A DNA stretch of 64,000 nucleotides from Streptacidiphilus rugosus AM-16 (GCF_000744655.1 NZ_JQMJ01000004.1:1798001-1862000); one strand, 5' to 3'; counted from the first letter of the stretch, positions 31,916 through 40,641 are shown. The notes: generated by a model not told the origin, from the sequence alone. Numbers and translations: made by a program.

Positions 31916-33004
31916 TCACGACAGCCTTCTGGCCGCCCTCGCAGTGCCGCCGCGCGCCTTCCACACGCGCCGCAGCTCGGCGCGGACGCGGGCGTCCGCG
32001 CGGGCCGCCATGCGCTGGTTCTCGCGCTGGAGCTTGCGGTAGCTGTCGAGCCGACGGAAGGTCAGCGTGCCCTCGTCCAGGGCCTGCCGGACCGCGCAGC
32101 CGGGCTCGCTCTCGTGGCTGCAGTCGGCGAAGCGGCACTCCCCCGCCAACTCCTCGATCTCGGCGAAGACCTCTTCCAGGCCGTCGTCCGCCGCCATCAC
32201 GCCCACGCCGCGCAGGCCGGGCGTGTCGATCAGGACGCCGCGTCCGCCGGGCAGCGGCAGCAGTTCGCGGGTCGTGGTGGTGTGCCGGCCCTTGCCGTCC
32301 ACGCCGATCGACCGGACGCTCATCGCCTCCTCGCCGACGAGCGCGTTGAAAAGCGTGGACTTGCCGACGCCGGACTGCCCGAGCAGCACCGTGCTGCCGC
32401 CGAGGGCGGCGGCCAGCGCGTCCACGCCCCGGCCGGTGGCGGCGCTGACGGCGTGGACCGGGACGCCCGGCGCCACGGCTTCGACGTCCTCGCGGATCTG
32501 TTCGGCGTCGGGTGCGAGGTCGGCCTTGGTGAGCACGACCAGCGGCGCCGCCCCGCTCTCCCACGCCAGTGCGAGGAAGCGCTCGATCCGGCCGAGGTCG
32601 GGCTCGACCGCGAGCGAGGCGGCGATCAGGACGGTGTCGACGTTGGCCGCGAGCACCTGTCCCTCCGAGCGCCGTGAGGCGCCGGAGCGGACGACGGCCG
32701 TCCGGCGTGGGAGCAGCGCCCGCACATGGGCGCCGGTGGCGCCGGCGCCGTGGGCGACGACCGCCCAGTCGCCGGTGCAGATGATGCGCACCGGATCGCG
32801 CGGCGTGACGAGCGCGGTGTCGGCGCGGACGACGCCGTCCGCGGTGACCACGTCGCACAGCCCGCGGTCGACGCGGGCAACCCGGCCGGGCACCAGGCCC
32901 TCCTCGGCGTACGACGCGAAGCGGAGCTGCCAGGCGTCGTCCCAGCCGTAGGACGCGAGCGGGTCAGGAAAGGGGTGAGCGGAAGTGTGGAGCAGGGAAG
33001 ACAA
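31916..33004 (-). CDS. rsgA: Ribosome small subunit-dependent GTPase RsgA
   Basis: A 362-residue 30S assembly GTPase. It has the circularly permuted G-domain order: G4 TKAD (159-162) precedes G1 GQSGVGKS (209-216) and G3 DTPGLRG (260-266). An N-terminal OB-fold (about 35-105) binds rRNA, and the C-terminal zinc knuckle reads CRFADCSHESEPGC. GTP hydrolysis checks the decoding centre late in 30S maturation. The first usable start is TTG 33004, preceded by GAAGGG; an earlier start is not supported. The C-terminal tail is Arg/Ala-rich. Confidence 0.96.
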   Translation of the reverse strand: MSSLLHTSAHPFPDPLASYGWDDAWQLRFASYAEEGLVPGRVARVDRGLCDVVTADGVVRADTALVTPRDPVRIICTGDWAVVAHGAGATGAHVRALLPRRTAVVRSGASRRSEGQVLAANVDTVLIAASLAVEPDLGRIERFLALAWESGAAPLVVLTKADLAPDAEQIREDVEAVAPGVPVHAVSAATGRGVDALAAALGGSTVLLGQSGVGKSTLFNALVGEEAMSVRSIGVDGKGRHTTTTRELLPLPGGRGVLIDTPGLRGVGVMAADDGLEEVFAEIEELAGECRFADCSHESEPGCAVRQALDEGTLTFRRLDSYRKLQRENQRMAARADARVRAELRRVWKARGGTARAARRLS

Positions 33005-33224
33005 GAGAGGCCCTTCGAGGGGTGGGAGAGACGGTCCGCTGCGTGTCGTAGACGGTCATCGGCTTCCTCACCTCCTGGGCTTCCCGTGTCGGCTCACGGC
33101 TGACAGCGACGTTAGTGGGCGGCGCCGCCCTGGGCCACCGAATTTTCCGACGCGCCCTGCACCCTGAGCTCGGTGCTCCACGCCCCGGTGCGCCTGTGCT
33201 CCGGGCCGCGGCCGGCAATCCGCG

Positions 33225-34448
33225 TCAGCGGGGCCGACTCTCGCCCTCTCCCACGTCGCCCGTCTCGTCGCCGGCACCGGGCCCCTCGAACGGCGAGGGG
33301 TAGCGGCCGCGCCGTCGGCCCTTGGACTGGATCCGGCCGCGCACGTCCTCAGGGGGCAGGAAGTCCGCCCAGCGCTCGGGGTACTCGGCGGGCGCCTCGG
33401 GCTCGCCCTCGTCCTCGGGCCGCGGCGGGTACGCGGCGCGGTTGCGGTTGGCGGTGCGGCGGGCCTCGGCGCGCCGTATCACTTCGAGCGCCGCCTCCTC
33501 GCGGGCCTTCTCGTTCGCCGCGCGGGCCTGCGCGGTCTCGCGGGTCGGCCACATCCGGTCGATCGCCGCGTTCATCGCCGCGCCGATCAGCACGGCCAGT
33601 GCGGTCACACCGAGCCACAGCAACACCGCGACCGGCGCGGCCAGCGAGCTGTAGACGGTCGGTCCCTCGACCGAGTGGACCAGGTAGAGGCGGAGGAAGA
33701 TGCTGCACACGAAGAAGACGACCAGCGCGACTATCGCGCCGGGCACGTCCTCCTTCCATGCCGTCCGCACCGGCACGGCCACGTGGTAGAGCGTCGTCAT
33801 GAAGCAGACGGAGAGCAGGATCGCGCCCGGCCAGTAGAGGGCGTGCACCAGGTCGGTCACTGCGGGGAACCAGCGCACCAGGGTGTCCGGGCCCGCGATC
33901 ACCAGGGGCCCGATCACCGTCCCTGCCACCAGCGCGACGATGTAGAGGCCGAGCGAGAGCAGCCGGGTGTGCACGATGCCGCGCTGGTCCTCCAGGCCGT
34001 ACATGATCGTGACGCTGTCCACGAAGACGTACAGCGCCCGCGAACCCGACCAGAGGGCCAGCACGAAGCCGATCGAGATCAGGTCGGGCCGACCGCCGCT
34101 GAAGACGCTGTTGAGCAGCGGGGTCACGGTCTGGTGCACGGAGGCGGGGGTCAGGAAGGTCCCCGCGGCGCGGAGGATGTCCGCCTCCAGCTTGTCGATC
34201 ACGCCCTGGCTCAGGTAGCCGAGCGTGCCGGCGACGCAGAGCAGCAGCGGGGGGACGGACATGAGCGTGAAGAAGGCCACCTCGGCGGCGAGGCCGGTGA
34301 CCCGGTACTCGATGCAGGTGTTGGTGGTGTCCTTGATCAGCTTCCAGGCGATGGCACGATAGGAACGGCCGCCGCGTCGTCGCGTCGCGCGCCGACCGAC
34401 CCTGGCCCGATGCCGGGCTTTGGCTGAGGATTCGCCTGCTGGTTGCAC
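33225..34448 (-). CDS. YihY/BrkB family membrane protein
   Basis: A 407-residue inner-membrane protein. After a basic N-terminus, about six hydrophobic segments cover residues 50-300. Family landmarks are TGLAAEVAFFTLMSVPPLLL, ILRAAGTFLTP, LALWSGSRALYVFVDSVTIM, GPLVIAGPDTLVRWF and YSSLAAPVAVLLWLGVTALAV. The C-terminal 110 residues are charged and disordered (Arg/Glu/Pro), longer than in E. coli YihY. The family is often annotated as ribonuclease BN in error; a transport or envelope role is more likely. The start is GTG 34448. It is divergent from the sulfur cluster. Confidence 0.9.
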   Translation of the reverse strand: MQPAGESSAKARHRARVGRRATRRRGGRSYRAIAWKLIKDTTNTCIEYRVTGLAAEVAFFTLMSVPPLLLCVAGTLGYLSQGVIDKLEADILRAAGTFLTPASVHQTVTPLLNSVFSGGRPDLISIGFVLALWSGSRALYVFVDSVTIMYGLEDQRGIVHTRLLSLGLYIVALVAGTVIGPLVIAGPDTLVRWFPAVTDLVHALYWPGAILLSVCFMTTLYHVAVPVRTAWKEDVPGAIVALVVFFVCSIFLRLYLVHSVEGPTVYSSLAAPVAVLLWLGVTALAVLIGAAMNAAIDRMWPTRETAQARAANEKAREEAALEVIRRAEARRTANRNRAAYPPRPEDEGEPEAPAEYPERWADFLPPEDVRGRIQSKGRRRGRYPSPFEGPGAGDETGDVGEGESRPR

Positions 34449-34784
34449 AGGGCCAACCTATCGGCCCCGGAGACTCCGACCGGATTCGGTGGAGTCCGAG
34501 TCGACTCCTGGTGGAGAGTGGTCCTCGCCACACGCCCGGGAGGCCGTTTCGGGGCCCGATCGGGGGCCGGCGGCGGGGCGGCGGTGACGGCGACGGGGCC
34601 CGAAATCCCCGAAGTCCATATTGTGGATGGTCTCGTCTCGCAGATCGAGAGGATCCCGTCGCCTGCGGCGGGAGGCGGGCTGGAGCGGGAATGGAGCCCG
34701 GCAGAATCCCATCCTGCGGGACAGTTTTGTCCGGATGGCGGATGGTGGTGGACGGCCGAAAGTTCGGCATGCGACTCTTCTGCC
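34449..34784. other. Divergent non-coding region before the sulfur cluster
   Basis: The 336 bp between the YihY-family gene and the leader peptide must hold both promoters. It is locally A/T-richer near 34615-34630 (TCCATATTGTGGATGG) and contains the dyad at 34709-34738. I see no convincing -35/-10 pair and no gene. Confidence 0.5.
34709..34738. promoter_or_regulatory. Imperfect dyad upstream of the cysteine leader peptide
   Basis: CCATCC (34709-34714) and GGATGG (34733-34738) flank an inner GGACA-GTTT-TGTCC (34719-34732). The element lies about 50 bp before the leader-peptide ATG, a position suited to a sulfur-responsive regulator or a transcription-start-proximal hairpin. Confidence 0.4.
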
Positions 34785-34868
34785 ATGTCTGGTGCCGGAA
34801 CTGCCTTGGTCGGTCGACTTCACGTCGACCTCGGCCGCATGTCCAGCGCCATCTGTCCGGTGACCTGA
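34785..34868 (+). CDS. Cysteine-containing leader peptide of the sulfur operon
   Basis: A 27-codon frame whose product includes RLHVDLGRMSSAICP, the pattern of the short 'putative leader peptides' (HVDLxRxxSAxC) found in actinobacteria upstream of sulfur assimilation genes. It has one Cys, at residue 24, near the end. The sulfite reductase gene starts 181 bp later. Ribosome stalling at the cysteine codon when Cys-tRNA is scarce is the likely signal for downstream expression, as shown for Cys-responsive upstream ORFs in mycobacteria. No strong Shine-Dalgarno sequence is seen. Its role is by family and context. Confidence 0.8.
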   Translation: MSGAGTALVGRLHVDLGRMSSAICPVT

Positions 34869-34951
34869 TACCCCTCTGCCGCTCCACCGACAGCACCCAC
34901 GACGTTCCGCCCGACGCCGCGCGGATCCACGTCGGCCCCGGCCAGGTCGCC

Positions 34952-34989
34952 GCAGCGCCTCGCACGCACCCCGTGCGGATCGGCGCCGC
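34952..34989 (+). promoter_or_regulatory. Imperfect stem-loop between leader peptide and sulfite reductase gene
   Basis: GCAGCGCC (34952-34959) and GGCGCCGC (34982-34989) pair with one mismatch around an inner CGCAC/GTGCG stem. It is 84 bp after the leader-peptide stop and 60 bp before the sulfite reductase ATG, so it could be the structure controlled by leader translation. There is no T-run. Confidence 0.4.
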
Positions 34990-35049
34990 AGTGCCGAATC
35001 CGGGGAAATCCCAGCTCAGGCCCCCGTTCCACTGCCCGAAGGACGCACC

Positions 35050-36738
35050 ATGACCGCCACCCCCGCAACGCCGGCGCCGAAGCGCAAGGTGACTCGCCAC
35101 CGCGGCGAGGGCCAGTGGGCCGTCGGGCACTTCACGCCGCTGAACGCCAACGAGCAGTTCAAGAAGGACGACGACGGTCTCAACGTGCGGGCGCGGATCG
35201 AGACGATCTACGCACACCGCGGTTTCGACTCGATCGACCCCTCCGACCTGCGCGGGCGGATGCGCTGGTGGGGCCTCTACACCCAGCGCCGGCAGGGCAT
35301 CGACGGCGGCAAGACCGCCATCCTCGAGCCGCACGAGCTGGACGACGAGTACTTCATGCTGCGCGTCCGCATCGACGGCGGCCGGCTGACCGTCGCGCAG
35401 CTGCGCGCCATCGCCGAGGTCTCCCAGACCTACGCCCGCGGCACCGCCGACCTGACCGACCGGCAGAACATCCAGTACCACTGGATCCGGATCGAGGACA
35501 TGCCCGCGATCTGGCAGAAGCTGGAGGCCGTCGGCCTGTCCACGACCGAGGCCTGCGGCGACACCCCGCGCACCATCCTGGGCTCGCCGGTGGCCGGCAT
35601 CGCCGCCGACGAGATCGTCGACGGCACGCCCGCGCTGGACGAGATCCACCGCCGGGTGGTCGGCAACCCCGAATTCTCCAACCTGCCGCGCAAGTTCAAG
35701 ACGGCGATCTCCGGCTCGCCGCTGCTGGACGTGGCACACGAGATCAACGACGTGGCCTTCGTCGGCGTGGACCACCCCGTCCACGGCCCCGGCTTCGACG
35801 TGTGGGTCGGCGGCGGGCTCTCCACCAACCCGCGTCTGGGCGAGCGCCTGGGCGCCTGGGTGCCGGTCGAGGAGGTCGCGGACGTCCACATCGGCATCCT
35901 GTCGATCTTCCGTGACTACGGCTACCGCCGCCTGCGCAACCGGGCCCGGCTCAAGTTCCTGATGGCCGACTGGGGCGCCGAGAAGTTCCGTCAGGTGCTG
36001 GAGGACGAGTACCTGCTGCGCAAGCTGATCGACGGTCCGGCCCCGGCCGAGCCGATCGGCCGCTGGCGCGACCACGTCGGCGTGCACCGGCAGAAGGACG
36101 GCAACTTCTACGTCGGCTTCGCCCCGCGCGTCGGCCGGGTGGACGGCTCGCTGCTGGCGAAGGTCGCCGAGCTGGCCGCCGAGCACGGCTCGGACCGGCT
36201 GCGGACCACCGCCGAGCAGAAGATGATCGTGCTGGACGTGCGCGAGGACCAGGTCGACTCGCTGGTCGCCGGGCTCGAGGCGCTGGACCTCCGGGTCACC
36301 CCGTCCCCGTTCCGCCGCGGCACGATGGCCTGCACCGGCATCGAGTTCTGCAAGCTAGCCATCGTCGAGACCAAGGAGCGCGGCCGCACCCTGATCGAGG
36401 AGATGGAGGCGCGGCTGCCCGAGTTCGACGAGCCGCTGACCATCAACATCAACGGCTGCCCCAACGCCTGCGCCCGGATCCAGGTCGCCGACATCGGCCT
36501 CAAGGGCCAGCTCGTCACCGACGAGAACGGCGAGCAGGTCGAGGGCTTCCAGGTGCACCTGGGCGGCGCGCTGGGCCTGGAGGCCGGTTTCGGCCGCAAG
36601 GTCCGCGGCCTGAAGGTCACCAAGGACGGGCTGCCCGACTACGTCGAGCGGGTGCTGCGCCGCTACCTGGCGGACCGTCAGGAGGGCGAGCGCTTCGCCC
36701 AGTGGACCGCGCGGGCCGACGAGGAGGCGCTGGCATGA
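35050..36738 (+). CDS. sirA: Ferredoxin-dependent sulfite (nitrite/sulfite) reductase
   Basis: A 562-residue siroheme/4Fe-4S enzyme reducing sulfite to sulfide. Two homologous halves with ferredoxin-like domains are present. The siroheme-binding segment DLTDRQNIQYHWI is clear. The cluster cysteines are in MACTGIEFCK (about residues 425-435) and NGCPNACAR (about 467-475). Nitrite reductases of this family look similar, but the neighbouring cysHCDN genes make sulfite the substrate. GAAGGA precedes ATG 35050 at 7 bp. The stop overlaps the small zinc-ribbon gene (ATGA). Confidence 0.95.
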   Translation: MTATPATPAPKRKVTRHRGEGQWAVGHFTPLNANEQFKKDDDGLNVRARIETIYAHRGFDSIDPSDLRGRMRWWGLYTQRRQGIDGGKTAILEPHELDDEYFMLRVRIDGGRLTVAQLRAIAEVSQTYARGTADLTDRQNIQYHWIRIEDMPAIWQKLEAVGLSTTEACGDTPRTILGSPVAGIAADEIVDGTPALDEIHRRVVGNPEFSNLPRKFKTAISGSPLLDVAHEINDVAFVGVDHPVHGPGFDVWVGGGLSTNPRLGERLGAWVPVEEVADVHIGILSIFRDYGYRRLRNRARLKFLMADWGAEKFRQVLEDEYLLRKLIDGPAPAEPIGRWRDHVGVHRQKDGNFYVGFAPRVGRVDGSLLAKVAELAAEHGSDRLRTTAEQKMIVLDVREDQVDSLVAGLEALDLRVTPSPFRRGTMACTGIEFCKLAIVETKERGRTLIEEMEARLPEFDEPLTININGCPNACARIQVADIGLKGQLVTDENGEQVEGFQVHLGGALGLEAGFGRKVRGLKVTKDGLPDYVERVLRRYLADRQEGERFAQWTARADEEALA

Positions 36739-36923
36739 GCGAGCGCGCCGCACCGTTCTACTGCCCCTACTGCGGGGACGAGGACCTGCGCCCGAGCGAG
36801 ACGGGCGGGCACGGGGCCTGGGAATGCGCCTCCTGCCGACGCGCGTTCGCTGTGAAGTTCCTCGGCCTGCTTTCGGCCCCGTCGACACCACGTGGGGGTA
36901 GCTCAGATGACCACCGAGACTGA
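36735..36923 (+). CDS. Small zinc-ribbon protein of the sulfur operon
   Basis: A 62-residue protein coupled to sirA (ATGA overlap) and overlapping the start of cysH by 17 bp. Two CxxC knuckles (Cys10/Cys13 in YCPYCGDEDL and Cys31/Cys34 in ECASCRRAF) predict one bound zinc; the 28-residue tail is Ser/Gly-rich and unstructured. Comparable tiny genes occur between sirA and cysH in streptomycetes, but no function is established that I know. Tight coupling suggests a role with sulfite or APS reductase, such as assembly factor, electron or sulfide carrier, or metal chaperone. Confidence 0.85.
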   Translation: MSERAAPFYCPYCGDEDLRPSETGGHGAWECASCRRAFAVKFLGLLSAPSTPRGGSSDDHRD

Positions 36924-37638
36924 CGCGGAGACCCTCTCCCGCCACACGCCCGAGCAGTTGGAGGCCCTGGCCACCACCGCCGGCCGTGAGCTGGAGGACG
37001 CCACCGCCCAGGAGATCATGCGCTGGGCCGCCGAGACCTTCGGCCGCCGCTTCGCGGTGACCTCCTCGATGGAGGACGCCGTGGTGGCCCATCTGGCCTC
37101 GACCGCGCTGCCCGGCGTGGACGTGATCTTCCTGGACACCGGCTACCACTTCGTCGAGACGATCGGCACCCGCGACGCCGTGGCGGCGACCATGCCCGTC
37201 AACGTGATCACGCTGACGCCACGTCAGAGCGTGGCGGAGCAGGACGCCCAGTACGGGCCGCGGCTCCACGACCGGGACCCGGACCTGTGCTGCTCGCTGC
37301 GCAAGGTCGAGCCGCTGAACCGCGGCCTGGCCGGCTACGACGCCTGGGCGACGGGCCTTCGCCGCGACGAGTCCCCCACCAGGGCGAACACCCCGGTGGT
37401 CTCCTGGGACCCGAAGCGGCAGAAGGTCAAGATCGCTCCGATCGCCCGCTGGACCCAGGAGGACGTGGACGCCTACGTCGCCCAGCACGGGATCCTGCTG
37501 AACCCGCTGCTCTGGGACGGCTACGCGTCCATCGGCTGCTCGCCCGAGTCCTGCACCCGCCGGGTGCTGGAGGGTGAGGACGCGCGCTCCGGCCGCTGGG
37601 CCGGCGCCGGCAAGACCGAGTGCGGCATCCACCTCTGA
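36907..37638 (+). CDS. cysH: Adenylyl-sulfate (APS) reductase, 4Fe-4S type
   Basis: A 243-residue thiol-dependent reductase giving sulfite + AMP. Cluster cysteines are Cys128/Cys129 (DLCCSLRKVEPL) and Cys211/Cys216 (GCSPESC), the pattern of bacterial APS reductases rather than E. coli-type PAPS reductases. The nucleophilic Cys239 is in the C-terminal ECGIHL. TSSMEDAVVAHLA is the PP-loop. Using APS directly means the CysC kinase product is needed elsewhere. The ATG at 36907 overlaps the end of the small zinc-ribbon gene; GGGGG lies just upstream. Confidence 0.95.
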   Translation: MTTETDAETLSRHTPEQLEALATTAGRELEDATAQEIMRWAAETFGRRFAVTSSMEDAVVAHLASTALPGVDVIFLDTGYHFVETIGTRDAVAATMPVNVITLTPRQSVAEQDAQYGPRLHDRDPDLCCSLRKVEPLNRGLAGYDAWATGLRRDESPTRANTPVVSWDPKRQKVKIAPIARWTQEDVDAYVAQHGILLNPLLWDGYASIGCSPESCTRRVLEGEDARSGRWAGAGKTECGIHL

Positions 37639-37681
37639 TCCCCGACCCCACCCCCACTTCTCCCCTCTGGAGCAGACCTTC

Positions 37682-38266
37682 ATGACCACCACTGTTGACG
37701 CACCGGCCGCCGGCACGGCAGCCGCCGTGCAGGGCTGCGGCGCCACCGTGTGGCTGACCGGCCTGCCCAGCGCTGGCAAGACCACGATCGCGACGGCGCT
37801 GGCCGAGCGGCTGCGGGCCGAGGGCCACCGGGTCGAGATCCTCGACGGCGACGAGATCCGCGAGTTCCTCTCGCGCGGCCTCGGCTTCACCCGCGAGGAC
37901 CGCGACACCAACATCCAGCGGATCGGCTTCGTCGCCGAACTGCTGGCCTCCAACGGAGTCAAGGTGCTGGCCCCGGTGATCGCGCCGTACGCGGACTCCC
38001 GCGCCGCCGTCGCCGCCCGCCACGGGCAGCAGGGCACCGCGTACCTGGAGGTGCACGTGGCCACGCCGGTGGAGGTCTGCTCCGAGCGGGACGTCAAGGG
38101 CCTGTACGCGAAGCAGGCGGCCGGTGAGATCTCCGGGCTGACCGGCGTGGACGACCCCTACGAGGCTCCGGCCTCTCCCGATCTGCGCATCGAGGCGCAC
38201 ACCCAGACGGTGGAGCAGTCCGCCGCCGCCCTGCACGCTCTGCTGACCGAGAGGGGACTGGCGTGA
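37682..38266 (+). CDS. cysC: Adenylyl-sulfate kinase
   Basis: A 194-residue kinase: APS + ATP gives PAPS + ADP. The P-loop GLPSAGKT is at residues 27-34; EILDGDEIREFLSRGLGF and NIQRIGFVAELL are the APS-binding segments, and RDVKGLYAKQAAGEI closes the lid. Since the adjacent CysH looks APS-specific, PAPS may supply sulfotransferases or be a branch. It follows cysH by 43 bp, and its stop overlaps the cysD GTG (GTGA). Confidence 0.96.
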   Translation: MTTTVDAPAAGTAAAVQGCGATVWLTGLPSAGKTTIATALAERLRAEGHRVEILDGDEIREFLSRGLGFTREDRDTNIQRIGFVAELLASNGVKVLAPVIAPYADSRAAVAARHGQQGTAYLEVHVATPVEVCSERDVKGLYAKQAAGEISGLTGVDDPYEAPASPDLRIEAHTQTVEQSAAALHALLTERGLA

Positions 38267-39204
38267 CCACCGCAATCTCTCTTCCGGACGCCGCCGCGTT
38301 CGAGAACCCCTATGCGCTCTCGCACCTGGACGCGCTGGAGGCCGAGTCCGTCCACATCTTCCGGGAGGTGGCCGGCGAGTTCGAGAACCCGGTGATCCTC
38401 TTCTCGGGCGGCAAGGACTCCATCGTCATGCTGCACCTGGCGCTGAAGGCGTTCGCTCCGGCGTCGGTGCCGTTCGCGCTGCTGCACGTGGACACCGGTC
38501 ACAACTTCCCCGAGGTGCTGGAGTACCGCGACCGCACGGTGGCCGAGCACGGGCTGCGCCTGCACGTGGCCTCGGTGCAGGAGTTCATCGACAACGGACG
38601 GCTGCGCGAGCGCCCGGACGGCACCCGCAACCCGCTGCAGACCGTGCCGCTGCTGGACGCGATCGAGTCCCACCGCTTCGACGCCGTCTTCGGCGGCGGT
38701 CGCCGGGACGAGGAGAAGGCCCGCGCCAAGGAGCGCGTCTTCTCGCTGCGCGACGAGTTCGGCGCCTGGGACCCGCGTCGCCAGCGCCCCGAGCTGTGGT
38801 CCCTCTACAACGGCCGGCACGCGCCGGGCGAGCACGTGCGCGTCTTCCCGCTCTCCAACTGGACCGAGCTGGACGTGTGGCAGTACATCGAGCGGGAGAA
38901 GATCGAGCTCCCCGAGATCTACTACGCCCACGAGCGCGACGTGTTCCAGCGCAACGGCATGTGGCTGACGGCGGGCGAGTGGGGCGGCCCGAAGGAGGGC
39001 GAGACCGTCGAGCGCCGCCTGGTGCGCTACCGGACGGTGGGCGACATGTCCTGCACCGGTGCCGTCGACTCCGACGCGGTGACCATCGAGCACGTCATCG
39101 CCGAGATCGCCGCCAGCCGCCTGACCGAGCGTGGCGCCACCCGCGCGGACGACAAGATGTCCGAGGCCGCCATGGAAGACCGCAAGCGCGAGGGGTACTT
39201 CTAA
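38263..39204 (+). CDS. cysD: Sulfate adenylyltransferase subunit 2
   Basis: A 313-residue catalytic subunit of ATP sulfurylase. The PP-loop SGGKDS is at residues 48-53, followed by LLHVDTGHNFPEVLEYRD and the C-terminal RYRTVGDMSCTGAVDS. The subunit makes APS from sulfate and ATP, driven by GTP hydrolysis in CysN. GTG start overlaps the cysC stop; cysN begins at the base after its TAA. The 313-residue length and motif spacing are normal. Confidence 0.97.
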   Translation: MTTAISLPDAAAFENPYALSHLDALEAESVHIFREVAGEFENPVILFSGGKDSIVMLHLALKAFAPASVPFALLHVDTGHNFPEVLEYRDRTVAEHGLRLHVASVQEFIDNGRLRERPDGTRNPLQTVPLLDAIESHRFDAVFGGGRRDEEKARAKERVFSLRDEFGAWDPRRQRPELWSLYNGRHAPGEHVRVFPLSNWTELDVWQYIEREKIELPEIYYAHERDVFQRNGMWLTAGEWGGPKEGETVERRLVRYRTVGDMSCTGAVDSDAVTIEHVIAEIAASRLTERGATRADDKMSEAAMEDRKREGYF

Positions 39205-40485
39205 ATGTCCAGCACCATCACCGAGCAGGGCGCGGCAACCTCGCTGCTGCGCTTCGCGACCGCGGGCTCCGTCGACGACGGGAAGTCGACCCTGGTGGGC
39301 CGGCTGCTGCACGACTCCAAGTCCGTGCTGGCCGACCAGTTGGAGGCCGTCGAGCACGCCTCGCGCAAGCGCGGCCAGGAGGCCCCCGACCTGGCGCTGC
39401 TGACCGATGGCCTGCGCGCCGAGCGCGAGCAGGGCATCACCATCGACGTGGCCTACCGCTACTTCGCCACCCCGCGCCGCCGCTTCATCCTGGCCGACAC
39501 CCCCGGGCACGTGCAGTACACCAGGAACATGGTGACCGGCGCCTCCACCGCCGAGCTGGCCGTGGTGCTGGTCGACGCCCGCAACGGCGTGGTCGAGCAG
39601 ACGCGCCGCCACGCGGCCGTGGCCGCGCTGCTGCGGGTGCCGCACCTGGTGCTGGCGGTCAACAAGATGGACCTGGTCGACTACGCGGAGCCCGTCTTCG
39701 CGGCGATCGCCGAGCAGTTCGGCGCCTACGCCGCCTCGCTGGGCGTGAGCGACGTGACCGCGGTGCCGATCTCGGCGCTGGCCGGGGACAACGTCGTCGA
39801 GCCGTCGGCGAACATGGACTGGTACGGCGGCCCGACGCTGCTGGAGCACCTGGAGACGGTGCCGGTCGGCACCGACCCCAGCGACGAGCCGGCCCGCTTC
39901 CCGGTCCAGTACGTGATCCGCCCGCAGTCGGCGGAGCACCCGGACTACCGCGGCTACGCGGGTCAGCTGGCCTCGGGCGTGCTGCGCACCGGCGACCAGG
40001 TCACCGTGCTGCCCGCGGGCATCACCACGACCGTGGCCGGCATCGACGTGCTGGGCGAGGAGAGCGACATCGCCTGGGCGCCGCAGTCGGTGACGGTGCG
40101 TCTGGCCGAGGACATCGACATCTCGCGCGGTGACCTGATCGCGGCCGGGCCCGCCCCGCAGGCGACGCAGGACGTCGTGGCCACCGTGGCGCACCTGAAC
40201 GAGCGCCCGCTGCGCGTCGGCGACAAGGTGCTGCTCAAGCACACGACCCGGACGGTGCGGGCGATCGTGAAGGACATCCCCTACGCGATCGCCGTGGACA
40301 CCCTGGAGCAGGTCGAGCACCCGGGCAGCCTGAACGTCAACGACCTGGGCCGGGTGGTGCTCCGCACCGCCGAGCCCATCGCCCTGGACGACTACCGCAG
40401 CAACCGCCGCACCGGCTCGTTCCTGCTGATCGACCAGGCGGACGGCACCACCCTCACGGCCGGCATGGCCGGAGAGGCGTTCTGA
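39205..40485 (+). CDS. cysN: Sulfate adenylyltransferase subunit 1 (GTPase)
   Basis: A 426-residue EF-Tu-like GTPase that couples GTP hydrolysis to APS synthesis by CysD. G1 GSVDDGKST is at residues 21-29, then GITIDVAYRYF, G3 DTPGHVQYTRNM and G4 NKMD. The beta-barrel domains end in DDYRSNRRTGSFLLID. There is no C-terminal APS kinase domain, consistent with the separate cysC. The ATG directly follows the cysD stop; a structured 210 bp gap then leads to the transporter genes. Confidence 0.97.
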   Translation: MSSTITEQGAATSLLRFATAGSVDDGKSTLVGRLLHDSKSVLADQLEAVEHASRKRGQEAPDLALLTDGLRAEREQGITIDVAYRYFATPRRRFILADTPGHVQYTRNMVTGASTAELAVVLVDARNGVVEQTRRHAAVAALLRVPHLVLAVNKMDLVDYAEPVFAAIAEQFGAYAASLGVSDVTAVPISALAGDNVVEPSANMDWYGGPTLLEHLETVPVGTDPSDEPARFPVQYVIRPQSAEHPDYRGYAGQLASGVLRTGDQVTVLPAGITTTVAGIDVLGEESDIAWAPQSVTVRLAEDIDISRGDLIAAGPAPQATQDVVATVAHLNERPLRVGDKVLLKHTTRTVRAIVKDIPYAIAVDTLEQVEHPGSLNVNDLGRVVLRTAEPIALDDYRSNRRTGSFLLIDQADGTTLTAGMAGEAF

Positions 40486-40586
40486 TCCGATGAAGGGGTC
40501 CACCACGATGGGCGGCGAGGCTTTCTCGCTCATGGCGAAGGAAGGCGGGCGCGTCGGCAGCGGCGCGCTCGGGGCGGGACGCGGAG

Positions 40587-40641
40587 CCATCGGCCCGTGT
40601 CGCCCGATGGGTCGCTGACACGGGGCCCGCGCCCCGTGTCG
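40587..40641 (+). promoter_or_regulatory. Terminator with an overlapping alternative pairing (possible attenuator)
   Basis: GACACGGGGC (40617-40626) pairs perfectly with GCCCCGTGTC (40631-40640) around CCGC, a 10 bp terminator-like hairpin. The same left arm can instead pair with CCCGTGTC at 40594-40601, which also lies inside a CCATCGG/CCGATGG stem (40587-40610). Mutually exclusive hairpins are the layout of an attenuator, between cysN and the transporter genes. A plain terminator is the simpler reading. Confidence 0.55.

Noticed and set aside
35050-36738. Assignment of the siroheme enzyme as nitrite reductase
   Set aside because: Sequence alone cannot separate them, but linkage to the cysteine leader peptide and cysHCDN makes sulfite the far more likely substrate.
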